Shown here in pieces: positions 1 through 9,858 of a DNA stretch of 64,000 nucleotides. The notes beneath the pieces were generated by a model. The model did no database searches. It worked only from the letters and a program-made list of their open reading frames with translations, and was not told the origin of the DNA. A program made the position numbers and the translations under genes. The stretch's first letter is position 1. Each line of letters starts with the position of its first letter. Source of the stretch: Phytopythium helicoides (taxonomy: Eukaryota > Oomycota > Peronosporomycetes > Pythiales > Pythiaceae); NCBI GenBank assembly GCA_024867545.1, contig JANFNE010000010.1, forward strand, positions 1,054,001-1,118,000, given 5' to 3'.

Positions 1-610
1 GAATCCGCAGGCGGCTTGCGCTCCGCTCGCTGGTGGCAAGGCGCCTGCTGCGTCTTTTTCGCGTTTTTTCGGTGGCATGGTAGTTGCAGCCTTGGGTTGA
101 ATTGAAGAATGGCTTTGGTTTCGGGCCAGCGCTACGGCCGACACTCAGCGTACCGTCAGCGTTCCAATGTGCCCCTCGCGGCACTTCAAGTACCACCCAT
201 ACAAACACGAAGATGCTACAAGATCCGTTGAGCGTAAGATCTGTTGAGCACCGGCCCAGGGGCTGGGTGCCGACGAATGCGCGAGATGCTGGCTGTGCTT
301 TTGTGCAGTTGCGCGATCATGGCCGACGGCACTGTTGGCCGCGCCTTCGCGAATGTGCGCATCGTGGGGGCAAACGTCCTTGTCGGCGGAGATTGGCTCG
401 CGGAAGCTCAGGTGTGCCAGCCGGATGGGTGCGCCGTGCGTGGCTCTCTGATGGATTCGTTGGAGATCGCAGGACGAAGCTCCTGTGTGCTGCTGCGAGC
501 TTGGGCTGGGCGAGGAGCTAGGGTGCGGGACCGGCTGCCAGAACCGAGCGGTATCGATTCTGCTTGATCATGTGGCGTGCACTTTCTCTGACTAACGTGC
601 ATGCTACCAG
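1..610. other. No supportable gene upstream of the SET fragment
   Basis: The open frames here show no domain, no low-complexity signature and no start context that I can support. The last bases before 611 read like a splice acceptor (ctaccag), so the 3' part could be an intron or leader of the SET-domain fragment that follows. The window edge cuts this region. Confidence 0.5.
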
Positions 611-1350
611 ATGCGATTCGAGTGCGATGCGTGGAGCTGCCCGTGCGGCAACAAGTGCTCGAACCGCCAGTTGCAGCTGGGATCGACGGTGGAGACCGCC
701 GTAATCGACTGCGGTGCCAAAGGGGTGGGCGTCATTGCGCTCGAGGCCATTGCCGACGGGTCTTTCATTGGTGAGTACGTCGGCGAGCTGGTGGGCTGCG
801 AAGAGGCTCGTCTACGCGCCCAGGTACACCATCATCACCGAAACGCGCTTATAGCCGTCCGTAACACTTCTCTTGTTCTGTCGGATCTCGATTGCTGCAC
901 CGAGGCGAGCGTCATTCCTACATGATGCAGATCAACACCGACGCATACATCGACGCCACAACAATTGGCGGGCTCATGAGATTTGTTAACCACTCTTGCG
1001 ACCCAAACTGCTAGGTGGAAAAGTGGTGCATCCGAGGCCATGAGCGCTGCGGGGTGTTCGCGTTGCGCCGAATTGCTGCCGGCGAGGAAATTACGATTGA
1101 CTACAAGTTCTACGCGGCTGACAGCAAGGTTTGTAGCTACGACGAATGGCCGGCGCTTGATACTCGTGCTGACGCGTTATATCGGGCCATTGTGCAGAGC
1201 GGGTTCGAGTGCTTGAGCGGAGCGTGGTGCTGCCGAGGGGTAGTCGGCACCCACGCAACCTGCCAAAGCGAAGCAACTCGCGGAATCCACCAGTCCGTGC
1301 CAGTCCACAAGTATTCCCAATTGACCTTGGACCAGTTCCTACGAACCTGA
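611..1350 (+). pseudogene. AWS/SET-domain histone methyltransferase fragment with a nonsense codon
   Basis: The first exon (611-823) encodes an AWS-type cysteine cluster (FECDAWSCPCGNKCSNRQLQ) and the start of a SET domain (GEYVGELV). A GT-AG intron at 824-909 (86 nt, phase 0) fits, and the second exon continues with YMMQIN, then FVNHSCDPNC, the SAM-binding motif of SET domains, then ERCGVFALRRIAAGEEITIDY. In between, an in-frame TAG at 1012-1014 stands where family members have a Lys or Gln codon, just before VEKW. The post-SET cysteine cluster is not seen. AWS plus SET points to the ASH1/SET2 group that methylates H3 lysines. Without the N-terminus and with the stop, this is best read as a pseudogene or a remnant carried by repeats. 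A base-call error at 1012 is the alternative. Confidence 0.7.
824..909 (+). other. Predicted intron in the SET-domain fragment
   Basis: The sequence starts with GTACAC and ends with GGCGAG. Removing it joins the two halves of the SET domain in frame at codon boundaries. Its 86-nt length is typical of the other introns in this window. That splicing still makes sense argues the source copy was once a normal gene. Confidence 0.6.
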
Positions 1351-1392
1351 CACGCTTACAGCCGAGGCAAGTAGCCGTAGGTGAAGTAGCTG

Positions 1393-1726
1393 TTGGCGAT
1401 GGGCGCGGAAGTCATCCATCCGATCGGCAAGCCGAAGCCCAGCACTGCCGACGTCGCGGGCTTCGAGCTCTGGCGGCGCATCACGGTCGTCGTGGTCCTC
1501 GAGGAGTCCGTGCGCTTCCGGATTGACCCCGCGTGGGGGGAAGGCTGCCGCAACGCGCGCCTCGGCCGATGGACGCCCGAGTTCGTAGCGATGATCAACG
1601 CGCGCGTCGTCCACTCCGACGATGAACCGCATCGCGAGGAGCCGCAGGTCGGCGCCTCGGCGGTGTTTGTCACGCCGGAGAACGCAACTCGGCTAGCCAT
1701 CAACAACGCTTTCGTGAAGGAGACCG
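1393..1726 (+). pseudogene. PIF1-like helicase fragment, 5' part, cut by the retrotransposon
   Basis: The frame encodes a segment resembling the middle of PIF1-type helicases (residues such as FELWRRITVVVVLEESVRF, then the R-x-G-R-W-T-P region and SAVFVTPENATRLAINNAF). There is no Walker A or B segment, so the N-terminal half of the helicase is already missing. The frame stops only because the retrotransposon LTR begins at 1727. Across the element, from 1726 to 10202, the same reading frame resumes without a stop. The fragment is therefore the 5' side of one interrupted gene. PIF1-like helicases occur in very large numbers in oomycete genomes, partly through Helitron-type elements. Confidence 0.65.
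1722..1726. repeat. Target site duplication, left copy (GACCG)
   Basis: The five bases before the left LTR are GACCG and the five bases after the right LTR (10197-10201) are the same. A 5-bp duplication is normal for Ty3/Gypsy integrase. Confidence 0.9.
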
Positions 1727-2043
1727 TGTGACGGGGCACACAGCACTTCGGCACGAGGAAGCGTGCAATGCAAGTTTGACTTGCTTTTAGTATAGGTTAA
1801 AAGATAACCAAATACACTTGCGCCGTTCAAGGCAAAATGGAGACTGTATTAATGTATGCATTAGAGTGTTCATGAAATGGGTGGTTCCTACAACACACAA
1901 TGCAAAACTACTTGACTAAAGTATGCAAGGCTCATGAGAGCCACTCAACCTCCGGCTCGTACTTAGCCGGAGGGCAATGGGTACACAACCCAGTGTAGCC
2001 ATGGGCCGTACCCATGGGTACGTACCCGTGTAACCCCGTTACA
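1727..2043 (-). repeat. LTR, left copy (3' LTR of the element)
   Basis: This 317-bp sequence starts TGTGACGGGG and ends CCCCGTTACA on the plus strand, so the ends are inverted repeats closing with TG/CA. It matches 9880-10196 at all but one position. A perfect 9-bp hairpin lies at 1949-1973 and a palindromic stretch around 2007-2029. Confidence 0.95.
1949..1973. promoter_or_regulatory. Perfect hairpin inside the LTR
   Basis: CCTCCGGCT at 1949-1957 pairs fully with AGCCGGAGG at 1965-1973 around a 7-nt loop. The same hairpin occurs in the other LTR at 10102-10126. Position within the LTR suggests a role in transcript ends or packaging, but this is inference. Confidence 0.55.
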
Positions 2044-2056
2044 CTCTCCCCCACTC
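2044..2056 (-). promoter_or_regulatory. Polypurine tract for plus-strand DNA synthesis
   Basis: On the minus strand the 13 bases directly before the LTR read GAGTGGGGGAGAG, purine apart from one T, ending exactly at the LTR boundary. This is the position and composition expected of a PPT. Confidence 0.85.
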
Positions 2057-2080
2057 AAATTAGAGACACCCCGCACAGGA

Positions 2081-4561
2081 GTGACTCTCGTTCCAATTTG
2101 GAACCGCCCGACCAAACTGGGCCAGGGCCTGAACAGTCGTTCCAAAATGGGCACTCTCAAAATAGAGGCGCCGGGAACGAACGTTCCAGAGCCGCCCGTC
2201 AAAACACGACGGCGCGGCGGGGAGCGAGCGCTGCAACAGCGCTTCCGCTCAGCACTCACAGTGCACACGCTTGGGCCAGCGATGGCCAAGCAGACCTCCA
2301 TGGTCACGCGCGCCGCGCGAGCGGCAGCGCTAGCATCCGGTGATGCGCGCGCCTCGCCTGCGAGCGAGGGCGCTTCGACAGCGACAGCGACCGCGGCTGC
2401 GGCCAACGTCGACGAGCGGCCGGCGCGCACGCGCGACGCCGCTCGGGAGTCCGGCTCCAACACGCCGACGACTCCGACGACGGGCACACGTGCCCGTCGA
2501 GCACAGGGGAGGACCTCCCCTCGTCCAAACGTGGACAGCACCGACACCACGTCGGTGGGGACAGCGCGCGAAAGCGCAGCAGTCACGCGGACGACTCACA
2601 CCGAGTCGCCGCAAGGCTCCGCATCGGCGGCAGCAGTTGAGAGCCTTGGCTCTGGCCACGACAGTGGCCCGGTTCATTCACTCATGAACCCAAGGGACTT
2701 CCATCCCTTGCGCGACGCGCCTCCATTGCCGTCGCGGGACGCAGACGTCGACGACGATGCTGCGTCCTTCAGACGTGACAGCCCGTCACGTCGTGAGACT
2801 CTGTTCTCCGACTCGGAGACCGAGGAGGGTGAGGTAGCAGAGCAACGCTACCTCACGCATGACACTAGTCATGCGAGCATTGATGCTCAGCGTCGTCCGA
2901 CCGACGACGCAGGCGGTGAGCGACAGACCGCCGCCGCCTCGGCTCCGTTGGTCACCAACGACCTCGACGAGCAGCAAGAGGACACTCTTGCTCGTCGTGA
3001 GGAAGCACTCTTCGAGGCTTCCGAGGAATTTAGGACGCCTAGCGTCTTCTTTATTCCAGACCAGAGCGACCCACCGGGTGCTCTCGTCTCCGAGATCGGT
3101 CGACCGGCGGCGACGCCTGACCAGATCCATCAGCGTGATGCGAACCATCAGCTGGTGCTGGGCCGACCAGCTCGCTGGTCGTTCGAAGAGTACGGAAAGT
3201 ACCTTCGCTATATGCTCAGCAAGCGTGAGCGTGGCCCCGGCGGCCTGCGCACGCCGATCAGCCACGAGGTCGTGGTTGTTTGCCATCCGGAGGAGACCCT
3301 CCGGATGGGCATAGAACAGTTCTATGCTTGGTGTCGTCGGTACAACCGACCGATTCGAGCATACATGCTCAGCTTCCGCAAGGAAGATGCGAAGGCAGTG
3401 CGCACACTGGCCTTCGAGTTCGCCAAGCTGCGCGTCAGGCGCTTGGAGAACAAGGTCGTGGAGCAAACCCACGAGATCCCCACTCGGGCGGACCGGGGCT
3501 ACGTGGCTCGACGCAAGCCCGCGCCCCTTGCTCTTCCCGCCTCTAGGCGGAATGAGCGTGCGTCCGCTCCGCGCGGTGACGCTCAGTCTCGGCGCGGTCA
3601 AAAGCGCGCACGAGGTCCGGGCAGTCCTCTCGCAGAGGTGCCTCGAACTCCCAGGAGTTCTGTGAGTGTGGGTAGCCACGCCACTTCACGAGGATCTGTC
3701 GTTGACCACGACGGATCCGGCTCCGAAGGAGCGCCTCCACTACATAGTGGGTTCGACCAAGGTGGTCAAGAAGTGGCGGGGGCGGACGCGAGTCCGCCGC
3801 GCGCGAGGGTCGAGCGTCGCTCGCCGTCTGCGCCGGTGACACGGGGTTCCCGTTCACCTGCTCCTGCTCGGAGCCGCGATGATCCACCGCAGGATCTCGT
3901 TGATCGGTATTTCGATCTGACAAAGGATTATGATATCCTAGATCAGAAGTATCGTCGTGCTTCCGATCTTGCTCGCGAGCGCCGTGAGGAGCTCCGAGCG
4001 CTCCGAAAGGAGCAGGAGGAGTTGAAGCAGCAGTGCTCCTACCTCCGTGGTCAAGTTGACCTGCTGCGCGCTGCGCAGTCGACAGCCGTTGCTGTCTCAC
4101 AGCCGTATCAGGCTGCTGCAGCCGCGCCGCTGTCGTATTACTCGACGGCGCCGGCTGCCTCGGCGTCGGGGTACCACGCTGGGTACCGAGAGGCTCGTCC
4201 TCGTGACGAGTGGATCCCTCACCATGAGGATCGCTACGGACCGTACCGTAGCCACGTCGATGCGTCTGGCGAGTATCGCCAGTACCATCAGCATGGTCCG
4301 TGGTACGACGGGTACGGCTATGCGTACGATGATCTCGGTCGTCGGATCGACCGTCATCGAAGTCCTTCTCGGGACTCTGGTGCAGAGCGATCTCGCTATC
4401 GCTATGAGCCCTATGGCTCGCAGGTACCTGCACCTGCACAGGCGGTTGCTGCGAGGGCAACCCCTGTTGATGCTTCGCAGGAGACGAAGCAGGAGGCGCC
4501 GCCTGCGGCTGCCTCCAATCCTCCGGCATCTCAGCCAGTTGAGGATCGTGGTACGGCTTGA
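2081..4561 (+). CDS. Long antisense open frame inside the retrotransposon (unknown protein)
   Basis: An 826-codon frame runs opposite to gag-pol, starting 38 bp inside the left LTR; an alternative ATG is at 2282. I do not recognise a family. The product has an Ala/Thr/Arg-rich first 250 residues, an acidic stretch, a compact segment around residues 365-460 (3170-3470) rich in aromatic and charged residues (begins WSFEEYGKYLRYMLSKRERG), an SR/RS-rich stretch, a predicted coiled coil (residues ~604-665, 3890-4075), then a Tyr/Ala/Arg-rich tail. It overlaps the last 1018 bp of pol. Where the plus strand encodes the compact segment the minus strand has no gene; where the minus strand encodes the chromodomain the plus strand looks disordered. 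Length without a stop and protein-like organisation favour a real gene; GC bias could lengthen a chance frame. Confidence 0.55.
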   Translation: MTLVPIWNRPTKLGQGLNSRSKMGTLKIEAPGTNVPEPPVKTRRRGGERALQQRFRSALTVHTLGPAMAKQTSMVTRAARAAALASGDARASPASEGASTATATAAAANVDERPARTRDAARESGSNTPTTPTTGTRARRAQGRTSPRPNVDSTDTTSVGTARESAAVTRTTHTESPQGSASAAAVESLGSGHDSGPVHSLMNPRDFHPLRDAPPLPSRDADVDDDAASFRRDSPSRRETLFSDSETEEGEVAEQRYLTHDTSHASIDAQRRPTDDAGGERQTAAASAPLVTNDLDEQQEDTLARREEALFEASEEFRTPSVFFIPDQSDPPGALVSEIGRPAATPDQIHQRDANHQLVLGRPARWSFEEYGKYLRYMLSKRERGPGGLRTPISHEVVVVCHPEETLRMGIEQFYAWCRRYNRPIRAYMLSFRKEDAKAVRTLAFEFAKLRVRRLENKVVEQTHEIPTRADRGYVARRKPAPLALPASRRNERASAPRGDAQSRRGQKRARGPGSPLAEVPRTPRSSVSVGSHATSRGSVVDHDGSGSEGAPPLHSGFDQGGQEVAGADASPPRARVERRSPSAPVTRGSRSPAPARSRDDPPQDLVDRYFDLTKDYDILDQKYRRASDLARERREELRALRKEQEELKQQCSYLRGQVDLLRAAQSTAVAVSQPYQAAAAAPLSYYSTAPAASASGYHAGYREARPRDEWIPHHEDRYGPYRSHVDASGEYRQYHQHGPWYDGYGYAYDDLGRRIDRHRSPSRDSGAERSRYRYEPYGSQVPAPAQAVAARATPVDASQETKQEAPPAAASNPPASQPVEDRGTA

Positions 4562-7500
4562 GCAGCCCCACGTAGAAGACCGGATGGGTCTTCATCCTCG
4601 ATGGGATGTTGAGCCTGTACGCGTTGCCGTGTACGGCTTGGACCGTGAATGGTCCAATGAAGCGAGGCCTCAGCTTCGTCTTCGTGACCGCGGTGACCGC
4701 GTTCATCGGTAGGTTCTTTGCATTTAGCATAACCAAGTCACCGACTTTGAATACATGTGTATTCTTTCGACCAGACTTATCGCTTTGTTCTTTTTGTCGG
4801 TCTTGCGATGCTGCCATGGCATCTCTCACGCGTCCAATGACGCCGAGACGGTTCTCGACGAACTCGTCTAGTTGCTTTCGCAACGCGGCTGGCTTGACAG
4901 CCGCCAAACGGGAGGCGTACTCCGCCTCTGCCTCTGCATGTGGGCGGAGAAGCCGAGCCTCTCCCCCACTCGAACCAGAGCCCCCGGGTCCCACCGGTGC
5001 AAGGCTCAGCGGCACCCGCGGGTGCCGCAAGTGGTTCACGAAGAACGGCGTGCAGCCCGTCGAGGCATGCACGGCGTTGTTCATAGCGAACTCCACTAGC
5101 GGGAGCTTCGCGCTCCATGACTTTGGAGCAGCAGCACATGTGCTGCGGAGGATATCCTCCAGAACGCGGTTCGCGCGTTCGGTCTGACCATCCGTCTCAG
5201 GGTGGTCTGCAGTCGACATCATCAGTCGACTGCCGAGCAGCTGGAACAGCTCTCGCCAGAACGAGGCATTGAACCTCGGGTCTCGGTCCGAGACGATGGA
5301 CTCAGGCAGTCCATGAGCACAAAACACGTGCTTGATGAACAAAGCGGCCGCCCCGGGGCCGTCGATGTTCTCTGAGCATGGTGCCAGATGCACCATTTTG
5401 CTCAGACGGTCCACGAACACCAACACGCCTGTGTTGCCGTGGCCGTCCTTCGGTAAACCGAAGCCAAAGTCCAAACTAACGGACCTCCAACAATCCGCTG
5501 GGACTGGCAGACTGGCCAGTGGCGCGGCGGCTGATGGAGCCGCCTTCACGCGCTGATATGTTTCACATGTCTTGATGTACGTGGCCACCCACTTGTACAT
5601 GTGGGGCCACCAGTACCTGCTGCTTACCGCAGCGTAGGTCTTCTCACGACCGAGATGACCACTTACGAGCGCGTCATGCGCTTCGTAAAGGATTTGATAC
5701 CGCAGATCATCTGCCAAGGGTATCACAATCCAAGGGGGATCCGATGGATCCACGCTGTAATACAGCAGTCCATCCGCGTACGTGTACCGGTGGACTCGGG
5801 CGCGTAGTCGCGCCGACAAGCTGTCCTTGCCTGCTGTGTGCAGGTGCTCGATCAGTGCTGTGCACTGATCGTCGTCGGCGTACGCCGCACGAATCCGATC
5901 GATCAGATCGATCGTGAGCGTCGCGATGTGTGACAGCTCATAGTCTGGTCGACGCGACAGAGCGTCTGCAAGCACATTCTGCTTGCCTGGCTTGTACTCG
6001 ACGCGGAAATTATATTCCGCGAGGAATGACAGCCAGCGCGCCATCCTCTGCGAGAGGTGTGGCGACTGCGTCGCTGTCCGCAGCGACGCATGGTCTGTGT
6101 AGACCACGAACTCACGTTCGCCGAGCAAGTGCACTCGGAACTAGACAAGAGCGTACTTCATCGCAAGTAGCTCCTTGTCATGAACTGGATAGTTCTTCTC
6201 GGCGGCCTTGAGCTGCCGAGACTCGAACGCTATTACGCGTTCGTGACCGTCCTCATCGGTCTGCAGCAATGCACAACCGATTGCAAAATCGGAAGCGTCG
6301 CACACGACGCTGAACGGCTTCTCGTCGTTCGGGAGCGCCAGGATTGGTGCTCGGAGAAGACTCTCCTTGATGCGTTCGAATGTATCCTGCTCGGTCGATG
6401 ACCAGCGCCACTCTGCATCCTTCTTGAGGAGCAGTGACAGCGGACGTGCCATTTCGGCATAGTTCTCGCTGTGCTTGTGCAAGTAGTTGGACAAACCCAA
6501 CCACTTGCGCAAGTCCTTCTGGTTCTGTGGAACCGGCCATTCGACAATGGCTTTGACCTTCGCGGGGTCCGCACGCACTCCGTGCTTGCCTAGGAAGCTC
6601 CCCAGGAATGGGATCTCTTCCGCGCCAATGACACACTTGTCAATGTTGGCGAAGAGCTTGTTAGCTCTCATGCACTCGAACACCGTTCGCAAGTGCTCGA
6701 CGTGCATCTCGACATCCGTCTTGCCATCTTTGGCGCGACTATGGACGAAGATGTCGTCGAAGTATGTTTGCACGTACTCACGCATAGGTCGGAACAAGTT
6801 CACGACCAGACGATTCAACGTCGCTGGGGCATTCGAAAGCCCCTGTGGCATCACAAGCCACTCCCACAGCATGCCGCTCGGCGTGCTGACGGCTGTCAGT
6901 GGCACTGACGCCGGGTCCATGAGGACCTGATAGTACCCGTCAGTCAGGTCTATCGCACTACGGATAGTGCTGCCCGCCATGTTGTTCAACATGACCTCCT
7001 TGCGAGGTATGGGCGTCTGGGCCGGGATCGTAACAGCGTTCAACTTGTTGAACGCATGCACGATGCGCCATTTGCCGTTCGGTTTGCGAACGCAAAACGT
7101 TGGCGACGAGTGAGGGGATTTCGACTCCCTCACTAGGCCAGCTTCATGCTTGGCCTTAAAGAACGTGTCGATTACATCGCACTGTTCTTTCGGCAGCGGC
7201 CACTGCCTCGTGACACAATACTTTGTGCCCGGCATGAGGTCAATCTCATGCAGAACTCCACGATCTGGTGGCAGTTCAGACGGCGGGTCTTGCGACACCA
7301 CGTCTTCGTACTCCTTGAGTACCGCGTAGAAGGGATCCTTCGGATCCTTCAGGATCTCGGAGCCGCGGCGGGCATTCACCTTGCCGCGGACCTCCGCTAG
7401 GACGTCTTCGTCCATGACAGACGAGCTGTTGAGCTCGGCTGTCGCCACTGTTGGTCTTAGCACGACCACTTCAGCGACTTCACCGCCCTGCAAGGCGTCT

Positions 7501-8807
7501 GTGAAGTCCTGGAAGGACATCTCGTCCAGCTCCACCAGAGCATTCAGCTCTGGGAGCGGGTGCAGTGGCACCGCTGGGGCAATCTCTCTACCCGAAACTC
7601 CGTCAAGGAGTTTGTACTCCATCCATTGATGGACTGGACGCGTCGCTTGGAAGCGACCGTCTTGCACTGCGGTTAGTGCTGGGGTGTTCGTCGACACCAC
7701 GCTCGACGCATCATCGTCGGCACGCTGCATCCGTGCAGCAAGAGGTTTCACCACCTCTGCGGGACTCTGCGGTCCGTCAGCACTCGACCCGTAGGTCGGC
7801 GCGTGTCCATTCATGGACACCTCAGGCTCACACTGCCGTTCGGCAGGAGCATCGGTGCGTTCACTTGCACCTCGAGCCACCCGTTGGCTCCGCGAGCTGT
7901 CGTCGGCGACACTCGCTGGCTCACACTGCCTGTTGGCAGGAGCATCCGCGCGCTTTCTTGCGCTTCGAGCCACACTTTGGCTCCGCGGCCTGTCACCCTT
8001 GACAGCCGCTGGAGTGTCCTCATCACTCCGAGCATCCGTTGGCAGCGGTGCCCAAGTCACATGTGACTTCTTTGGGATCGGCTTTGTCCTCAAAGCCGAT
8101 CGCGCTCCACCGTGCACGGCCACGGGAGCAGCATCGTTGCGATGCTCGACAGTTGCAGCTGTCGGGGGCCTGTCCACAACTTCGGACACCCCAATGAGGA
8201 ATTCCTCTTTGTCAACACGACGCTCAAGTCGTTGTTGACGCGGCCATTGGCCAGGAGTGGTGACGCCAGTCGCCACTGCTCTGTCCGAGTAAGCGGGCTT
8301 ACTCGCTCCGATCGATTTGGTTTTCCAATCGATCCATGGCTCATGCTTCTCGAGCCATGGCATGCCGAGGATGAGATCGTATCTCTCATCCAGATCGAGC
8401 ACCATGAAGCGCTCGACACTGTCGAAGTCTTCAAAGCGGACACGCAGGTCCGTTAAGATCAGTGGGGTTTCCACGATCTTCCCCGTCGCCAGCCTCACGG
8501 CGACGGTCTCGGTGGAAGCCTCCTCGCTTCTCACCGCGGCGAAGGCCTTTGGCTCCTTCGCCAACGTGGCGCGTCGAGCGTAATTGCTCGACGCGCCCGA
8601 GTCGATGAGAACCCTCATCGACTCCGCGTAGCCCTTCACGTCTACCTGGACCACCAACAAGGGCACGCTGTTGGCGTCCACTCCAACACGAGAGAGCTCG
8701 GCTCTCTCGGGGGCTAAGCCCCTGTCGTGACCGCCACCCCGATCACGACTGGAACTTAGTGTTCCCCCAGTAGGGCGCCCCGCGCCTACTGGGACTTGGA
8801 GTTTCCC
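3543..8807 (-). CDS. pol: Pol polyprotein: protease, RT, RNase H, integrase, chromodomain (one stop)
   Basis: Pol is entered by -1 frameshifting from gag at 8801-8807. In order: an aspartic protease with LIDSGASS near 8600; a long acidic spacer; reverse transcriptase with the YFDD active site at 6750-6764; RNase H (CDASDFAIGCALLQ); integrase with an H-H-C-C zinc finger and D-D-E residues (SDRDPRF, GQTERANR); a GPY/F-like segment; a disordered linker; and a chromodomain (ILVKWRGYPHSQNSWE) at the C-terminus. An in-frame TAG at 6141-6143 interrupts RNase H where a Lys codon is expected (ALV then FRVHLLGER), so the two halves are one gene with one nonsense change. In the zinc finger the last Cys is Tyr (codon at 5556-5558). 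The chromodomain probably guides integration to modified chromatin. Confidence 0.9.
6141..6143 (-). other. In-frame TAG inside RNase H of pol
   Basis: The reading frame is continuous on both sides of this codon. The neighbours (ELLAMKYALV before, FRVHLLGEREF after) are contiguous in Ty3/Gypsy RNase H. A single base change from AAG would create it. Confidence 0.85.
8766..8807 (-). promoter_or_regulatory. Programmed -1 ribosomal frameshift signal between gag and pol
   Basis: On the minus strand the heptamer G GGA AAC (8807-8801) lies in the gag reading frame in the X XXY YYZ phase. A 7-nt spacer follows, then a stem of 12 base pairs with one bulged C and a GGG loop (8793-8766; left arm CCCAGTAGGCGC). 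Pol is open in the -1 frame through the whole overlap, and the gag stop (8788-8786) lies inside the stem. Heptamer, phase, spacer and structure all agree with known -1 sites. Confidence 0.85.
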
Positions 8808-9829
8808 CGCCCACGGGTAGCCGCAAAGCGACCGGTGGGCGTGCGCGGCGGTCCGTTGAAACGACCGCGCGCAGGACGAGTGTTCTCTCGTCCAGCAGCA
8901 CCGCGCATGTAGCGCAGGTGCTGCGGGCAGTTGCGCTGCATGTGGCCAACCTTGCCACATCGGAAGCACGTCACATTGGCGTGTCCTTCCGCACTGCCGA
9001 GCTCCATGGGCTCGGCCGATGACTCCGTCATCTGCGTAGCTCCCGTTCCTCGGGACTGCGCTTGGCGATGGCAGTAATCCTCCTGCATCGCGATGTGGAC
9101 AGCCTCCTCGAAAGAGGACGGCTGTGCACGGAACAACTGCGTCCGTGCAGGGCCAACACGGAGGCCCTCCATGAAGATCGTGACCTTCACGATCTCGGGG
9201 AGCGGATCGCTGATCATACCAGCGATCAACGTACGCAGCTCCTGCACGTACGTCGCAAGCTCACGCTTGCCTTGGCGTGACGCCAAGAACTGCGAGCGTA
9301 CCTGGTACGCCGCGTTCGGTGGCAAGAACGCCACTTGCATCTCCCTGCGGAGATATTCCCATGTTGGGAACGCACCTTCGACGGTGCTGTCGCGCGTCAG
9401 CGCCCAACTCTTGGCGCGACCTCCTAGGTGGGAGATCGCGAAAGCCACCTTCAGGCTTTCCTCTCGAATGAGAGCGGCCGACATGGCCATTTCCGCTTCG
9501 CGGAACCAGAGAAGGAGATTCTCTCCGTCCTCTCCATTGAAGGCCTTCACCTTCAGCTGCAGCGGCTTCGCTCGCAGCGTGGACGATGGCGTCGCCACCA
9601 TCGTCGGCATCGCACGTTTGATGTGCTCGACGAGGGCGTTCTCGTACTCGACGAACGCCTGGATGCGGCTGGTCTGCTCAGCCACATCCTGCGACAGCAG
9701 TTGGCGCACGCCATCGGCGCCCAAGATGCTGTGCATCTTCCGCAGCGTTCCCCACTGAGTCTCACTTAAGTGAGGGAACTGCGCGGGATCGAACTCCATC
9801 GTGAGTCGATCGGAACCACAGAGGTTCAA
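8786..9829 (-). CDS. gag: Gag capsid/nucleocapsid protein
   Basis: The 347-residue product has a capsid-type segment (KVKAFNGEDGENLLLWFREA, then the W-L region with FAISHLGGRAKSWA and LRREMQVAF), typical of Ty3/Gypsy Gag. It ends in one CCHC zinc knuckle (CFRCGKVGHMQRNC) and an Arg/Gly-rich tail for RNA binding. A second in-frame ATG at 9799 is a likely alternative start. The leader from the LTR to the first ATG is only about 50 nt. The stop at 8786-8788 lies in the frameshift hairpin, so most ribosomes would make Gag and a fraction Gag-Pol. Confidence 0.9.
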   Translation of the reverse strand: MNLCGSDRLTMEFDPAQFPHLSETQWGTLRKMHSILGADGVRQLLSQDVAEQTSRIQAFVEYENALVEHIKRAMPTMVATPSSTLRAKPLQLKVKAFNGEDGENLLLWFREAEMAMSAALIREESLKVAFAISHLGGRAKSWALTRDSTVEGAFPTWEYLRREMQVAFLPPNAAYQVRSQFLASRQGKRELATYVQELRTLIAGMISDPLPEIVKVTIFMEGLRVGPARTQLFRAQPSSFEEAVHIAMQEDYCHRQAQSRGTGATQMTESSAEPMELGSAEGHANVTCFRCGKVGHMQRNCPQHLRYMRGAAGRENTRPARGRFNGPPRTPTGRFAATRGRGNSKSQ

Positions 9830-9858
9830 GTCCTTGACGACTCGCGGCGGTCGTGGAC

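Noticed and set aside
2786..3679. A 297-codon minus-strand frame downstream of pol
   Set aside because: It lies opposite the antisense frame in the codon phase that stays open by GC bias. It has no domain-like order and begins within the end of pol in another frame.
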